DNA from: JAJDXW01 sp965202895
Lineage (GTDB): Bacteria; Pseudomonadota; Gammaproteobacteria; HK1
Direction of reading: 5' to 3'
Length of the DNA stretch: 64,000 nucleotides
Assembly (NCBI GenBank): GCA_965202895.1
Contig: OZ241901.1
Coordinates: 2,480,001 to 2,544,000, forward strand
Shown: positions 16,566-25,721 of the stretch, in pieces
How positions within the stretch are numbered: the first letter of the stretch is position 1
Layout of the letters: each line of letters opens with the position of its first letter
Notes under the pieces: model-generated
Databases searched by the model: none
Told to the model about the DNA's origin: nothing
Seen by the model: only the letters and a program-made list of their open reading frames with translations
Translations under genes and position numbers: made by a program

Positions 16566-17870
16566 ATGGAACCACGGGTCGATGATGTTTTCAAGCTGCC
16601 GTCGGCGCCGGGTGCGGGCGGACTTCTCCGGCGGGTCGGTTTCTTCTCATGGGGGGCGCTGTTGTTGCGCGAAGTGGACCGCCGGCTCGGGCTGACCGGG
16701 CGGGTCGCACGTCGGCTCGGTGAACCACGCCAGCGCGGGAAGGTTCGCCACGAGGTGGTGACGATGGTGCGCCAGAGGGTCCACGCGGTCGCGTTGGGAT
16801 ACGAAGATTTGAACGACCATGACGCCCTTCGTGAGGACCCGGTCGTTCAGACCGCCTGCGGTCGCGACCGCAGCTTGGCCAGTGCCTCGACGCTGTGCCG
16901 GTTCGAGCGACGCGCCGAGCACCAGTGGGCGGTTGCGATTCATCAAGAGCTGGTCGAACAGTTCATTGCCTCGTTCGCGCGTGCGCGCCGGGAGTTGGTG
17001 CTCGACTTCGACGCGACCGATGATCCGGTGCACGGTCATCAGCCGGGCGCCTTCTTCCACGGGTACTATGACAGCTACTGTTTTTTGCCGTTGTACGTGT
17101 TCTGCGGTCAGCAGTTGCTGGTGGCCTACCTTCGTTGTTCGAACCAGGATGGTGCGAAGCACGCTTGGGGGATATTGTCGTTGTTGGTCAAGAGGTTGCG
17201 TCGGGCATGGCCTGGGGTTCGCATCGTGTTTCGGGGGGACTCGGGGTTCTGCCGACACCGGATGTTCGACTGGTGCGAGCGCCATGATGTCGGATACATC
17301 GTGGGGCTGGCCCGCAATCCGGTGCTCGAACGCGAGGCGGCGGTGGCGTGCGAGGTGGCCAGGGACGGCTTCGAGGCGACCAAGGCCAAGAGCCGGTCGT
17401 TCGACGACTTCAAGTATGCGGCGCGGACCTGGAGGCGTCGCCGGCGGGTCATCGCCCGCATCGAACACACCGCGAAGGGACGCAACCTGCGCTTCATCGT
17501 CACCAACCTTGAAAGGGAAGCGGACGAACTCTATGACCGGGTGTACTGTCAGCGTGCAGACATGGAGAACCGGATCAAGGAACAGCAGTTGGCCCTGTTC
17601 GCCGACCGCACTTCGAGTTCGAAGTGGTGGACGAACCAGTACCGGTTGCTGCTCGCGGGGTTGGCGTACACGCTGCTCGAGACGATGCGCCGCACGGCCC
17701 TGCGGGGGACGGACTTGGCCCGGTCGCAATGCCAGAGCCTTCGTCTGCGGCTGCTTCGCATCGGTGCGGTGGTGACCCGCAGCACCCGCACCGTGGCGGT
17801 GCGGCTGTCCACCGCCTGCCCTGACCAAGCCGTCTTCCGGCTGCTCGTACAACGGCTTACGGCGGGATAA
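16566..17870 (+). CDS. IS1380-family DDE transposase, copy 1 (frameshift near N terminus)
   Basis: 434 residues with the IS1380 (DDE_Tnp_1 group) layout: LVLDFDATDDPVHGHQPGAF carries the first Asp, IVFRGDSGFCRHRMFDW the second, and the C-terminal MENRIKEQQLALFADRTS block contains the Glu region. Compared with copy 2, a run of seven G is reduced to six at 16651-16656, so the native GTG start at 16558 is out of frame with the body. The frame given here uses an ATG at 16566 whose first 29 residues are unrelated to the real N terminus. Activity is therefore uncertain, although the catalytic core is intact. Confidence 0.8.
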   Translation: MEPRVDDVFKLPSAPGAGGLLRRVGFFSWGALLLREVDRRLGLTGRVARRLGEPRQRGKVRHEVVTMVRQRVHAVALGYEDLNDHDALREDPVVQTACGRDRSLASASTLCRFERRAEHQWAVAIHQELVEQFIASFARARRELVLDFDATDDPVHGHQPGAFFHGYYDSYCFLPLYVFCGQQLLVAYLRCSNQDGAKHAWGILSLLVKRLRRAWPGVRIVFRGDSGFCRHRMFDWCERHDVGYIVGLARNPVLEREAAVACEVARDGFEATKAKSRSFDDFKYAARTWRRRRRVIARIEHTAKGRNLRFIVTNLEREADELYDRVYCQRADMENRIKEQQLALFADRTSSSKWWTNQYRLLLAGLAYTLLETMRRTALRGTDLARSQCQSLRLRLLRIGAVVTRSTRTVAVRLSTACPDQAVFRLLVQRLTAG

Positions 17871-18077
17871 GCCCCAGCTTCGCGGCCTGCTCCGAATCCG
17901 CACCCCGGGCTCGACCCGGAGCGGCGCCCTGCGCCGCACGACGCCATCCAGACCCGAAAACCCCCTCCGCGCCCCCTCCGAACCACTCCAGGACGCTCCC
18001 CGGCGCCTTCCGACCTCCTTCTACCTGCCGAAAACTCTCCGGGCACGGCCATACAACACCCCAAAATCATAATGGAC

Positions 18078-19124
18078 TTACCCTGGTCTGGTGGACGGTT
18101 GATGGTTTTCGCCCCTGTTGTTGTGATGGGCGAGCCCCGGTGAGGGTAGATTCTCCCTGATTCCGGGAGCGGGAAGTCTCCCCCGAGGGTGGTTCGGGAC
18201 CTCGCCCCGCGCGATCGGGTCGGCCGCGGCGCGGCGGCGGCGGGCGAGATGCTCGAAGTCGTCGGGGCTGAGATAGCCCAGGGCGGAGTGGCGCCGGTAA
18301 CGGTTGTACCAGCCTTCGATGAAGTCGAACAGCGCCCTCTTCGCTTCGCTTCGGGTCCGAAACGAACGCCGGTCGAGGAGTTCGCATTCCACGGTCGCGA
18401 AGAAGCTCTCGGCCATCGCATTGTCGTAGCAGTCGCCCGCGGAGCCGGTCGAGGGACGTACCCCCATCTCCCGGCAGCGCTTGCCGAACGCCACCGAGGT
18501 GTACTGCGTGCCCTGGTCCGAATGATGGATCACCTCTTGGGGCCGGCGCTGGCTGACGGCCATGTTCAGCGCTTCGAGGACCAGTTCGGTGCGAAGATGG
18601 TCCTGCATCGCCCAGCCCACGATGCGCCGGCTGTACACGTCGAGCACCACGGCCAGGAACACGAACCCCGCCCAGGTCGGCACGTAGGTGATGTCGGCGA
18701 CCCAGAGCCGGTCCGGCGCCTCGGCGTGGAAGTGTCGTTCGACCAGATCCGCAGCCGCCCGCCGGCCCGGCTTCGGGCGCGTGGTGCGCGTACCCCGGCG
18801 CCGGCTCACCCCTGCCAACCCTTCCTCGCGCATCAGCCGCGCCACGCGCTTGCGGCCCACCGCGTGCCCCCGAGCGGCCAAGTCGGCATGGACCCGAGGC
18901 GCCCCGTAGGTCCCTCGCGAACGCCGATGAGTCGCCCGGACCTCGCCCCGCAACTCCTCATCGCGCCGCGCATGGCGCGAACGCCCCCGGCCTCGCCACG
19001 CATAGTACCCGCTGGGGGAGACACCCAGCACCCGGCACATCGTGGCCACCTGATGCACGGCTCGGTTCGCTCTCACGAGCTCGAAGACCTCCCGGGCACC
19101 GTCCCGGTCTCCCGAGCGAACCAA
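18078..19124 (-). CDS. IS3-family OrfB (DDE transposase catalytic domain)
   Basis: 348 residues, normally translated as the second half of an OrfAB fusion by -1 frameshifting. It has the HTH_21 segment (RRSRGTYGAPRVHADLAARG) and the rve integrase core: WVADITYVPTWAGF (first Asp), VIHHSDQGTQYTS (second Asp) and the SFFATVECELLDRR region with the Glu. All three acidic residues are present, so the element may be active. The C-terminal 40 residues extend into the terminal repeat region. Confidence 0.85.
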   Translation of the reverse strand: MVRSGDRDGAREVFELVRANRAVHQVATMCRVLGVSPSGYYAWRGRGRSRHARRDEELRGEVRATHRRSRGTYGAPRVHADLAARGHAVGRKRVARLMREEGLAGVSRRRGTRTTRPKPGRRAAADLVERHFHAEAPDRLWVADITYVPTWAGFVFLAVVLDVYSRRIVGWAMQDHLRTELVLEALNMAVSQRRPQEVIHHSDQGTQYTSVAFGKRCREMGVRPSTGSAGDCYDNAMAESFFATVECELLDRRSFRTRSEAKRALFDFIEGWYNRYRRHSALGYLSPDDFEHLARRRRAAADPIARGEVPNHPRGRLPAPGIRENLPSPGLAHHNNRGENHQPSTRPG

Positions 19125-19408
19125 GCCGCGGCTTTTTTTAGAATCTCCCGCTCTTCACGAAGCTGGCGATTCTCCCGGCGCAGCCGCCGCAACTCCTCTC
19201 GCTCAACGCTCGTCAGACCGTCCTCGCGGCGACCTTCATCTCGGTCGGCCTGACGCACCCAGTTGCGGACCGCCTGCGATGAACACCCGAACTCGCGAGC
19301 GAGCTCCCCGGGCGTGCGACCCGCCCGCACCAGCTCCACCATCTGACGCCGGTACTCCGGCGCATACGGCGCTCGTCTTTCTGCCATCCGGACACCTCCT
19401 CTGCACAA
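19073..19408 (-). CDS. IS3-family OrfA (HTH and leucine zipper protein)
   Basis: 111 residues. The N-terminal half is an HTH of the transposase_8 type (YAPEYRRQMVELVRAGRTPG, then FGCSSQAVRNWV) that binds the element ends. The C-terminal half is a leucine-zipper-like coiled coil (RLRRENRQLREEREILKKA). The frame overlaps orfB. A run of seven A (T on the plus strand, 19133-19139) sits in the overlap and is a typical -1 slippage site that would give the OrfAB transposase. The ATG eight codons in (MAERRAPYAPEYRR) is an equally good start. Confidence 0.85.
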   Translation of the reverse strand: MCRGGVRMAERRAPYAPEYRRQMVELVRAGRTPGELAREFGCSSQAVRNWVRQADRDEGRREDGLTSVEREELRRLRRENRQLREEREILKKAAAWFARETGTVPGRSSSS

Positions 19409-19648
19409 TGATCAGGTGTCCACGAAACCGGGGCAACTCCATAATCCTCCGACTTCGTGCAATATCCGGGCCCCGGGACGTACTTCCCCGAATTCGAGCA
19501 CACGAAGCCGACCTCGGATGTGGTGTGGATTGACGGCTGCCTGCGGGCAACCCCTCGTGCGCCGCATCTCGGAGGGAACGGCTTCATTTTCATGTCGCGA
19601 CGAAAGTGATCCGCATGGCGGATGAAACCGGGGATGCAAAGCCCGACG

Positions 19649-20932
19649 TTACCGGTATGCTTCCGGTGTCGCGCAGTCGTCCACTCCCAAAAGAAGCTTC
19701 TCGTACTGATCCACGGCCCGTTCGATGCTGAAGAACGACGCTCTCTCCCGGAGCGTCGCGCGTCGGGGCGGTTCGTCCAGAGTGCGGCCCATCGCGGCCG
19801 CGAGCGCCTCCGCGTCCCCCACGGGCACCAGGGCGCCGAACTTTCCTTCTTGCAGAATCTCACTCGGTCCGAAGGAGCAGTCGGTGCTGACCACCGGACA
19901 GCCGCAGGCCATGGCTTCGATCAGGACGGTCGGAAGTGCCTCGTTGCGGGACGACAGGACGAATAGAGCGGCCTTCGCCAGGAAGGCGTATGGATTCTCT
20001 ACGAAACCGGGGAAGTCGACGTGTTCGGCGATCCCGAGCCTCTGCGCCAACGAAAGAAGCCTTGACCGCAGACGCCCCTCTCCGAGCACGAGCAATCGAG
20101 CCGGACGCTGCGAGAGGAGGCGAGCAAAGGCCGAGAGAAGAACGGAAAAATTCTTTCTCTCGATCAACTTGCCGATGGCCAGGACCACCGGATACCCTGG
20201 TCTGCCAATCCATGAGTGGCCAGCCGGCTCACGGGCCTTTCGTTCGAGATATGCCGAGACGACAGGATTGTAGATGACACGGGGAGCGTTGCATCTCAGA
20301 TTCGGAATCTTTGCGAATTCGGTCGACACACCCTGGGAAACCCCCACGACGGCGTCCGCATATGGATAGGAACGACGTGCCCGGTGGAGCAGACGTCCTC
20401 GTCTCAACGGTTCGTGCAACGTGGCTACGGTTCGCACACGATGATCCGCAAGCCGCAGGGCCATCGCCGCCGACGTAACCGCGAGGACGTTCATGGCGAG
20501 AAGGGCGTCTGGTTGCTCTCGGTCCAGATATGCCGCGGTACCCGCCGCCCATCGGGGCAGTCTCGTGCTCGTGAGGGTCGGTAACTGTTCCCTGCACAGA
20601 CTGGTCATCATTCCGGCACGCGGATAGCGAACCCGCCAGGGCGGCGGGTCCGACACGAGAGGCCGGAAGATGGCGGCGATTCGCCCGAGATTCGTCCGTG
20701 TTCGGGTGTCGCTGCGGCCCGATGAGAAAAAAATGCGGACTCGATCCGGGACTTCCTCGGGGTAGTGGCAGACGAGACGCTGAAGCAGAAGGTCGACTTC
20801 ATGCCCTCGCTCAAGCAAGCCGGCTGCGATGTACAGTGCCTTCCGTTCGGCTCCCTGTCCCGCCAGACTCGGGGTAAGGATGGCGATGCGCTGCCTTGAA
20901 GATCGGCATGAAGTTTTGGATATGTTCGGCAT
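19649..20932 (-). CDS. Family 4 glycosyltransferase
   Basis: 427 residues with the GT-B architecture of GT4 enzymes: an N-terminal acceptor domain opening with IAILTPSLAGQGAERKALYI, and a C-terminal donor domain with VVLAIGKLIERKNFSVLLSA and the E-x7-E motif in SSRNEALPTVLIEAMACGCP. It probably adds a sugar to a lipid-linked glycan on the cytoplasmic face. It is one of four clearly related GT4 genes in this cluster, sharing LTSTRLPRWA...AYLDREQPDALLAM. It is the first gene after the insertion element when read along the plus strand. The sugar is unknown. Confidence 0.85.
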   Translation of the reverse strand: MPNISKTSCRSSRQRIAILTPSLAGQGAERKALYIAAGLLERGHEVDLLLQRLVCHYPEEVPDRVRIFFSSGRSDTRTRTNLGRIAAIFRPLVSDPPPWRVRYPRAGMMTSLCREQLPTLTSTRLPRWAAGTAAYLDREQPDALLAMNVLAVTSAAMALRLADHRVRTVATLHEPLRRGRLLHRARRSYPYADAVVGVSQGVSTEFAKIPNLRCNAPRVIYNPVVSAYLERKAREPAGHSWIGRPGYPVVLAIGKLIERKNFSVLLSAFARLLSQRPARLLVLGEGRLRSRLLSLAQRLGIAEHVDFPGFVENPYAFLAKAALFVLSSRNEALPTVLIEAMACGCPVVSTDCSFGPSEILQEGKFGALVPVGDAEALAAAMGRTLDEPPRRATLRERASFFSIERAVDQYEKLLLGVDDCATPEAYR

Positions 20933-20935
20933 CTT

Positions 20936-21244
20936 TCATTCACCTGATGCCGTTATCATTCCCTTCCGGGACGAAACTGCAAACGCGCTCGAAACGATGG
21001 TCATCATCCACCATATTACTCCGGCGGAGAGAAATCGGTAGAACCTCGAGGGTCCGGCCAGCGGAGACGATGCCACGATCAACGTAAGCGCATATGGATG
21101 GACGGATATCGAGGGGTCACGTTTCAGGTGGCGAAATTTCGCGAAAAAGGCCGCAACCGGAACCACGTAACCCGGCAAGCCGGCCACGACCCGCACATCG
21201 GCTTCGGGAACGATCCTCGCGGGACGGGAGAACCCAGTCGTCAT
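20936..21244 (-). CDS. Small hypothetical protein, possible gene fragment
   Basis: A 102-residue frame whose ATG overlaps the stop codon of the upstream GT4 gene (ATGA), which suggests translational coupling. It contains hydrophobic stretches (GYVVPVAAFFAKF and LSAGVIWWMMTIVSSAF) but no recognised domain. It could be a real small membrane-associated protein or the 5' piece of a lost transferase gene. The 3-base gap before the next GT4 gene (20932) fits an operon. Confidence 0.4.
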   Translation of the reverse strand: MTTGFSRPARIVPEADVRVVAGLPGYVVPVAAFFAKFRHLKRDPSISVHPYALTLIVASSPLAGPSRFYRFLSAGVIWWMMTIVSSAFAVSSRKGMITASGE

Positions 21245-22485
21245 CCGAAGAGAAGCTCCTCATAACGGCCAACGGCACGCTCCATGCTGAAGAACGCTGC
21301 CCGCTTCCGAAGGGCGTCCCGCCCGGGTGGCATGTCGAGGGTCCGTTTCATTGCTTTCGCGAGTGATACCGGGTCGCCCACGGGAACGAGCTCACCCCAC
21401 CGTCCATCCTCCAGGATCTCGTCCGGCCCGAACCGGCAGTCGGTGCTGACGACCGGACAGCCGCAGGCCATGGCTTCGATCAGGACGGTCCCCAGCCCCT
21501 CGTGTCGCGAAGAGAGAACGAACAGACTCGCCTTCGCCATGAACGTGCAAGGGTTCTCCACGAATCCGGGAAAATCCACGTGCTCGGCGATCCGGAGCTC
21601 CCTGGCCTGCGCCGTCAGCATCGGTCGCAGGCGGCCCTTGCCAAGTACGATCAGCCGTGCCGGCCGGTGGACGAGAAGCTTGGCGAATGCGGCGAGCAGG
21701 GTCGGGAAGTCCTTTTGCTTGTTCAAACGACCTGCCGCAAGGACGACTTGTGGACCCGGCTCATCGAGCCAGGGATGGCCGGCCGGTCGATCGGCGTCGC
21801 GGACAGGATTCGCAGACACCACCGGATTGTAGATGGTGTGAACCCGGTCGGCCGGAACGCCGACCGCTTCCTTCAATTCGGTGGCGACCCCGCGGGAAAC
21901 CCCGACCGCGGCATCGGCGCCCGGAAAGGAACGCCTTGCACGGTCGAGCCCCCGCCGGGACCTCACCGCGTTGTGCAGCGCACCCACGATCCTCACGCGT
22001 CGGCGCGCCGTGCGGGCCGCCATCGTCGCCGCGGCCACCGAAGGGATCAGCATGGCGAGAAGTGCATCGGGACGCTCTCGATCGAGGTAGGCCGCGGTTG
22101 CGGTCGCCCATCGCGGTAATCTGGTGCTCGTGAGCATCGGCAGTTGGTTCCGGGACAATGCGGTTGCAAGAGAGAGCCGCGGGTAGCGTACCCGGAAGGG
22201 ATGCGGGCCTCGAAACAGAGGCTCGGGGGCCGGTGGCAAGGGTTCACGACTCGTACGGGACCGGGCGGTTCCGGCGGGGGCCCTCAGGTAGAAGATCCGC
22301 GATTCCGGCGGTATCTCTTCGGGGTAGTCGCAGACGAAGTGCTCCAGTACGAAGTCGACTTCATGCCCGCGCCGGATCAGGCCGGACGCAATCGCGAGCG
22401 TAACGCGTTCCGCCCCGCCTCCCGCCAGGTTGGGAAGCAGGATTCCGAGGCGGCGGCGTCCGGCGGGTGTCCGTCCGCGGCTCAC
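21241..22485 (-). CDS. Family 4 glycosyltransferase
   Basis: 414 residues. Complete GT4 enzyme: LGILLPNLAGGGAERVTLAI at the N terminus, the LTSTRLPRWATATAAYLDRE block shared with its paralogues, NPVVSA, VVLAAGRLNKQKDFPTLLAA and the donor-binding SSRHEGLGTVLIEAMACGCP. It is the best intact template for reading the broken copy at 11.5-12.7 kb. It is followed by a coupled 102-residue frame and then another GT4 gene, so it belongs to one long minus-strand transcription unit. Confidence 0.85.
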   Translation of the reverse strand: MSRGRTPAGRRRLGILLPNLAGGGAERVTLAIASGLIRRGHEVDFVLEHFVCDYPEEIPPESRIFYLRAPAGTARSRTSREPLPPAPEPLFRGPHPFRVRYPRLSLATALSRNQLPMLTSTRLPRWATATAAYLDRERPDALLAMLIPSVAAATMAARTARRRVRIVGALHNAVRSRRGLDRARRSFPGADAAVGVSRGVATELKEAVGVPADRVHTIYNPVVSANPVRDADRPAGHPWLDEPGPQVVLAAGRLNKQKDFPTLLAAFAKLLVHRPARLIVLGKGRLRPMLTAQARELRIAEHVDFPGFVENPCTFMAKASLFVLSSRHEGLGTVLIEAMACGCPVVSTDCRFGPDEILEDGRWGELVPVGDPVSLAKAMKRTLDMPPGRDALRKRAAFFSMERAVGRYEELLFG

Positions 22486-22602
22486 GAGTCGAACCGCACG
22501 ATGCGTGGGATTGCGGGCCGTTCTCGCCTCGTCCCGCGACCGCGGCTCGCGGCCACCGGCGCGTCGAAAGCCTTCGGAAGCATCGGGCGCACCGACATCC
22601 GC

Positions 22603-23871
22603 TCAGCCGTGAACCGGCAGCGGGTCGAGAAGGAGTGCTTCGTATCGGTCCACGGCTCGACCGACGCCGAAGAATTCGGCCCGGGCACGGAGGAGACTGC
22701 CGTCGGGTGACTTGTTCAGGGCAAGATCCATGGCGTCCGCGAGTGCTCCCGCATCACCTACCGGCACGAGCTCGCCCAGTCGTCCGCCTTCCAGGATTTC
22801 GGCCGGTCCGGCGGAGCAGTCGGTACTGACCACGGGGCAGCCGCACGCCATCGATTCGACGACGACGGTAGGCAGTCCCTCCGCCCGCGAAGAAAGGACG
22901 AACAGGTCCGCGCCCGCCATGAACGGGTACGGATTGGTGGCGAACCCCGGAAAATCGACATGGTCCCGGATCCCGAGGTCCTCCGCCCGCGACAGGAGTA
23001 TGGAGAGTAGCGGGCCTTTTCCGAGCACGATCAGCCGAGCCCTCCGGCGCGTCAGGAGCATGGCGAAGGCGGATAGCAGAGTGCGGAACCCCTTGTTTTC
23101 CTCCAACCGGCCGGCGGCGAGAATGACCGGCCGATCCGGCCCGTCCAGCCAAGGGTGGCCGCTCGGCGCCTCGGCCTTTCTCGAGATATCGGTCGAAACG
23201 ATCGGGTTGTAGACCGTATGAATCCGTTCGGTCGGGATTCCGGTGATTTCGGAGAGCCCTTCCGAGATGTCCGGAGAAATACCGACGAGAACGTCCGCGC
23301 GGGGATAGAAGCGGGAAATGCGCCGCCTTCGCCAACGTTTCGACCGGTTATGCAACGTGGCTACCACGCGCGCACGATGGCTTGCAAGGCGCATCGCCAT
23401 CGTCGTCGCGACCACCGGGCGGACGTGTGCGGCGAGGACGGCATCGGGCCGTTCCCGGTCGAGATAGGCCGCGACGCCCTTCGCCCATCCGGGGTACTCC
23501 GTGCGCACGAGAAGCGGGAGCTGCTTCCAGTGGAGAGAAGCCAATCGCGCAGCGCGGCGACAGCGAACCCGCCATGGAGCGCGTTCCGGGGCGACCGGCC
23601 GAGCCGGGACGTCTCCGAGACTTCTCGTCAGGGCGCGGACGGCGGCGTCGTCTCCGCCGGTCGAGAGGTAGAAGATCCTGCATCGCTCGGGGATCTCCCC
23701 GGGGAAGTCGCAGTCGGGGCGGAGCAGCAATACGTCGACCTCGTGTCCCCGCTGCAGCAATCCGGTTGCGATCAGCAGCGTCGTGCGCTCCACACCTCCT
23801 CCGGACAGCGAATGAACTACGATCGCGATCCGACGCGATTTCCCGTTTGCCGATCGAGTTTGCGCACCCAT
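22603..23871 (-). CDS. Family 4 glycosyltransferase
   Basis: 422 residues from ATG 23871 (MGAQTRSANGKSRRIAIVVH). The GT-B features match its neighbours: SLSGGGVERTTLLIATGLLQ, AAYLDRERPDAVLAAHVRPV, VILAAGRLEENKGFRTLLSA and SSRAEGLPTVVVESMACGCP. The frame stays open far upstream on the same strand, opposite msbA coding sequence in another frame, but homology begins only at this ATG. It lies about 100 bases downstream of msbA and 117 bases upstream of the next GT4 gene. Confidence 0.85.
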   Translation of the reverse strand: MGAQTRSANGKSRRIAIVVHSLSGGGVERTTLLIATGLLQRGHEVDVLLLRPDCDFPGEIPERCRIFYLSTGGDDAAVRALTRSLGDVPARPVAPERAPWRVRCRRAARLASLHWKQLPLLVRTEYPGWAKGVAAYLDRERPDAVLAAHVRPVVATTMAMRLASHRARVVATLHNRSKRWRRRRISRFYPRADVLVGISPDISEGLSEITGIPTERIHTVYNPIVSTDISRKAEAPSGHPWLDGPDRPVILAAGRLEENKGFRTLLSAFAMLLTRRRARLIVLGKGPLLSILLSRAEDLGIRDHVDFPGFATNPYPFMAGADLFVLSSRAEGLPTVVVESMACGCPVVSTDCSAGPAEILEGGRLGELVPVGDAGALADAMDLALNKSPDGSLLRARAEFFGVGRAVDRYEALLLDPLPVHG

Positions 23872-23972
23872 CGAGGCGGACGGGCTCCCCGGTACGTTCC
23901 TCCGCAGGCCGTGCCCCCGATGAGTCCGAAGGTGGTCCCGGCCGAGGGCTGCCCGGGCATCCGCTGTACCCG

Positions 23973-25721
23973 TCACGCGGCCCGAACCTGTGCCGGACGG
24001 CGGTTCAGGCTGCGATAGAGCGCGCTGCCCTCGAGGAGGGCGGCATGGGTTCCCGCCGCCGCGACCCGGCCGGCCTGCATGACGGCGACCCGGTCCGCCA
24101 TCTCGATGGTGGACGGGCGATGGGCGATGATGATGGTGGTCCGGTTCTTCCGCAGGGAGCCGAGCGCGGAACGTATCCGCCGTTCGGAGATCGTGTCGAG
24201 GGCCGAAGTAGGCTCGTCGAGGATGAGGATGGGCGCGTCCTTGAGGAATGCGCGCGCGAGCGAGATACGCTGCCGCTGTCCCCCCGAGAGGTCCAGGCCG
24301 TTCTCCCCGACCACCGTATCCAGCCCCTCGGGAAGCTCGTCGAGGAAGTCGGTGACGTGGGCCGCCTCGGCCGCCCGATGGATCGCTTCGCGGGATGCCG
24401 AGGCGAGTGCGCCGTACGCGATGTTGGCGGCGACGGTGTCCTGGAAGAGCGCGGTCTCCTGGCTGACGATCGAGATCTGCCGGCGGAGGGACGCCCGCGT
24501 GACCTCCCGGAGGTCCACGCCGTCGAGCCGGACCGCGCCCGCCAAGGGGTCGAAGAACCGGGGAACGAGATTGACGACGGTCGATTTCCCCGCCCCGGAA
24601 GGGCCGACGAGGGCGAGCGTCTCGCCCGCTTCGACGACGAGGGACACGTTCCTGAGCGCCGGGGGCCGGTCTTCGCGGTACCGGAACACCACGGAATCGA
24701 GCTCGATTCGTCCTCTGGCGCGGCCGAACTCGATCGCTCCCCCGTCCGGCTCTTCCGCCTCGTCGAGGAGTCCGAATACGCTCTCCGCCGCGGCCAACCC
24801 CTTCTGGATCTGCGCGTAGACCGTCGCGAGCTGTCGTATCGGCCGGAGGAGCAGCATCACGGCCGCGATGAAGCTCACGAAGCTGCCGACGGTGGTGGCG
24901 CCGGCCGCCGCCCGATGGGCGGTAAAGGTGATGATCACCCCGATCAGCACCGCAACCACGATCTGCAGGATGGCGCTGGGATAGGCGCCCGCCATCGTGA
25001 ACTTGAAGGCGCTGAAGCGCACGGCGTCGGCGGCGCGCACGAAACGCCGGTGTTCGTACTCCCGGCCGCCGAATACCCGTACCGCTTTCTCCGCGTCGAG
25101 GACCTCGCGCACGCGATGGTTGACGTTCCCCATCGACTGCTGGAGCTTTCGGCTCAGCCGGCGGAGCCGGCGGCTGAAGTAACGAATGACGATGGCGAAT
25201 GCCGGGACGGCGAGCAGCATCAGGAGCGAGAGCTGCCAGTCGAGCCACGCCATCCAGGCCACCAGTCCCACCACCGCCAGCAGGTCGGTCACCAAGGTGG
25301 CCAGCGACCGATCGGCGGCCCGGGCGACCTCCTCGACGTCGAACGTCAGCTTCGACATGAGCCGCGGTGTGGAGGGGCGATCGGGACGCCCGATCGGCAG
25401 CGCCATCAGCTTCTCGAACATCAGGGTGCGAAGGTCGATGAGCACCCGCTGCGAGACCGCCGAGAACGCGACCGTGCGGGTCCAGTTCGCAATCGCCCAT
25501 GCCGCGAACGCGAGCACCAGCAATACGGAGAGCCCGGCAACCGCGTGGGAGTCGTGCTCGATGAAGCTTCCGTCCAGCACCGGCTTCAGGATCATGGGGA
25601 TGGCGGGCTGGGCGGCGGCCGAAAGCACCATCGCGAACACGGCGAGCGCGAACGGCCGCCAGTGCGGACGCACGCGCCGGAGCAACCGGAGGTACAGGGC
25701 GACGGAGTCGCGGCTGCTCAC
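23973..25721 (-). CDS. msbA: MsbA-like lipid A / polysaccharide lipid ABC exporter
   Basis: A 582-residue half-transporter. Residues 1 to about 310 hold six transmembrane helices; the ATPase domain follows with Walker A GPSGAGKST, signature LSGGQRQRISLARA, Walker B ILILDEPTSALD and the H-loop IIIAHRPSTIE. MsbA homodimers flip core-lipid A or related lipids across the inner membrane. The gene uses a GTG start that overlaps the TGA of the AAA ATPase gene before it (GTGA), so the two are translationally coupled. Its place at the head of the GT4 series fits a role in exporting the glycolipid made by them. Confidence 0.85.
   Translation of the reverse strand: MSSRDSVALYLRLLRRVRPHWRPFALAVFAMVLSAAAQPAIPMILKPVLDGSFIEHDSHAVAGLSVLLVLAFAAWAIANWTRTVAFSAVSQRVLIDLRTLMFEKLMALPIGRPDRPSTPRLMSKLTFDVEEVARAADRSLATLVTDLLAVVGLVAWMAWLDWQLSLLMLLAVPAFAIVIRYFSRRLRRLSRKLQQSMGNVNHRVREVLDAEKAVRVFGGREYEHRRFVRAADAVRFSAFKFTMAGAYPSAILQIVVAVLIGVIITFTAHRAAAGATTVGSFVSFIAAVMLLLRPIRQLATVYAQIQKGLAAAESVFGLLDEAEEPDGGAIEFGRARGRIELDSVVFRYREDRPPALRNVSLVVEAGETLALVGPSGAGKSTVVNLVPRFFDPLAGAVRLDGVDLREVTRASLRRQISIVSQETALFQDTVAANIAYGALASASREAIHRAAEAAHVTDFLDELPEGLDTVVGENGLDLSGGQRQRISLARAFLKDAPILILDEPTSALDTISERRIRSALGSLRKNRTTIIIAHRPSTIEMADRVAVMQAGRVAAAGTHAALLEGSALYRSLNRRPAQVRAA

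Larger units (their letters stand above)
18073..19441 (-). mobile_element. IS3-family insertion sequence nested in the IS1380 end
   Basis: A 1369-bp element bounded by imperfect inverted repeats (TGGACTTACCCTGGTCTGG at 18073 and TGGAGTTGCCCCGGTTTCG reading inward from 19441). It is flanked by a perfect 3-bp target duplication, TAA (18070-18072 and 19442-19444). It lies within the last 45 bases of the IS1380 copy, so it arrived later. Two overlapping genes, orfA and orfB, read on the minus strand. Confidence 0.9.
16471..19470 (+). mobile_element. IS1380-family insertion sequence, copy 1, carrying a nested IS3 element
   Basis: The ends share CCCGGATATYGCACGAA as inverted repeats (16471 onward; reversed up to 19470). 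Removing the nested IS3 element and one copy of its 3-bp target duplication leaves 1628 bases, matching the 1630-bp copy at 53894-55523, which lies in opposite orientation. No target duplication was found for this copy (GAAA on the left, CCCC on the right), unlike copy 2. One flank has therefore probably been rearranged since insertion. The element separates the GT-C gene from the remaining GT4 genes of the polysaccharide cluster. Confidence 0.85.
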
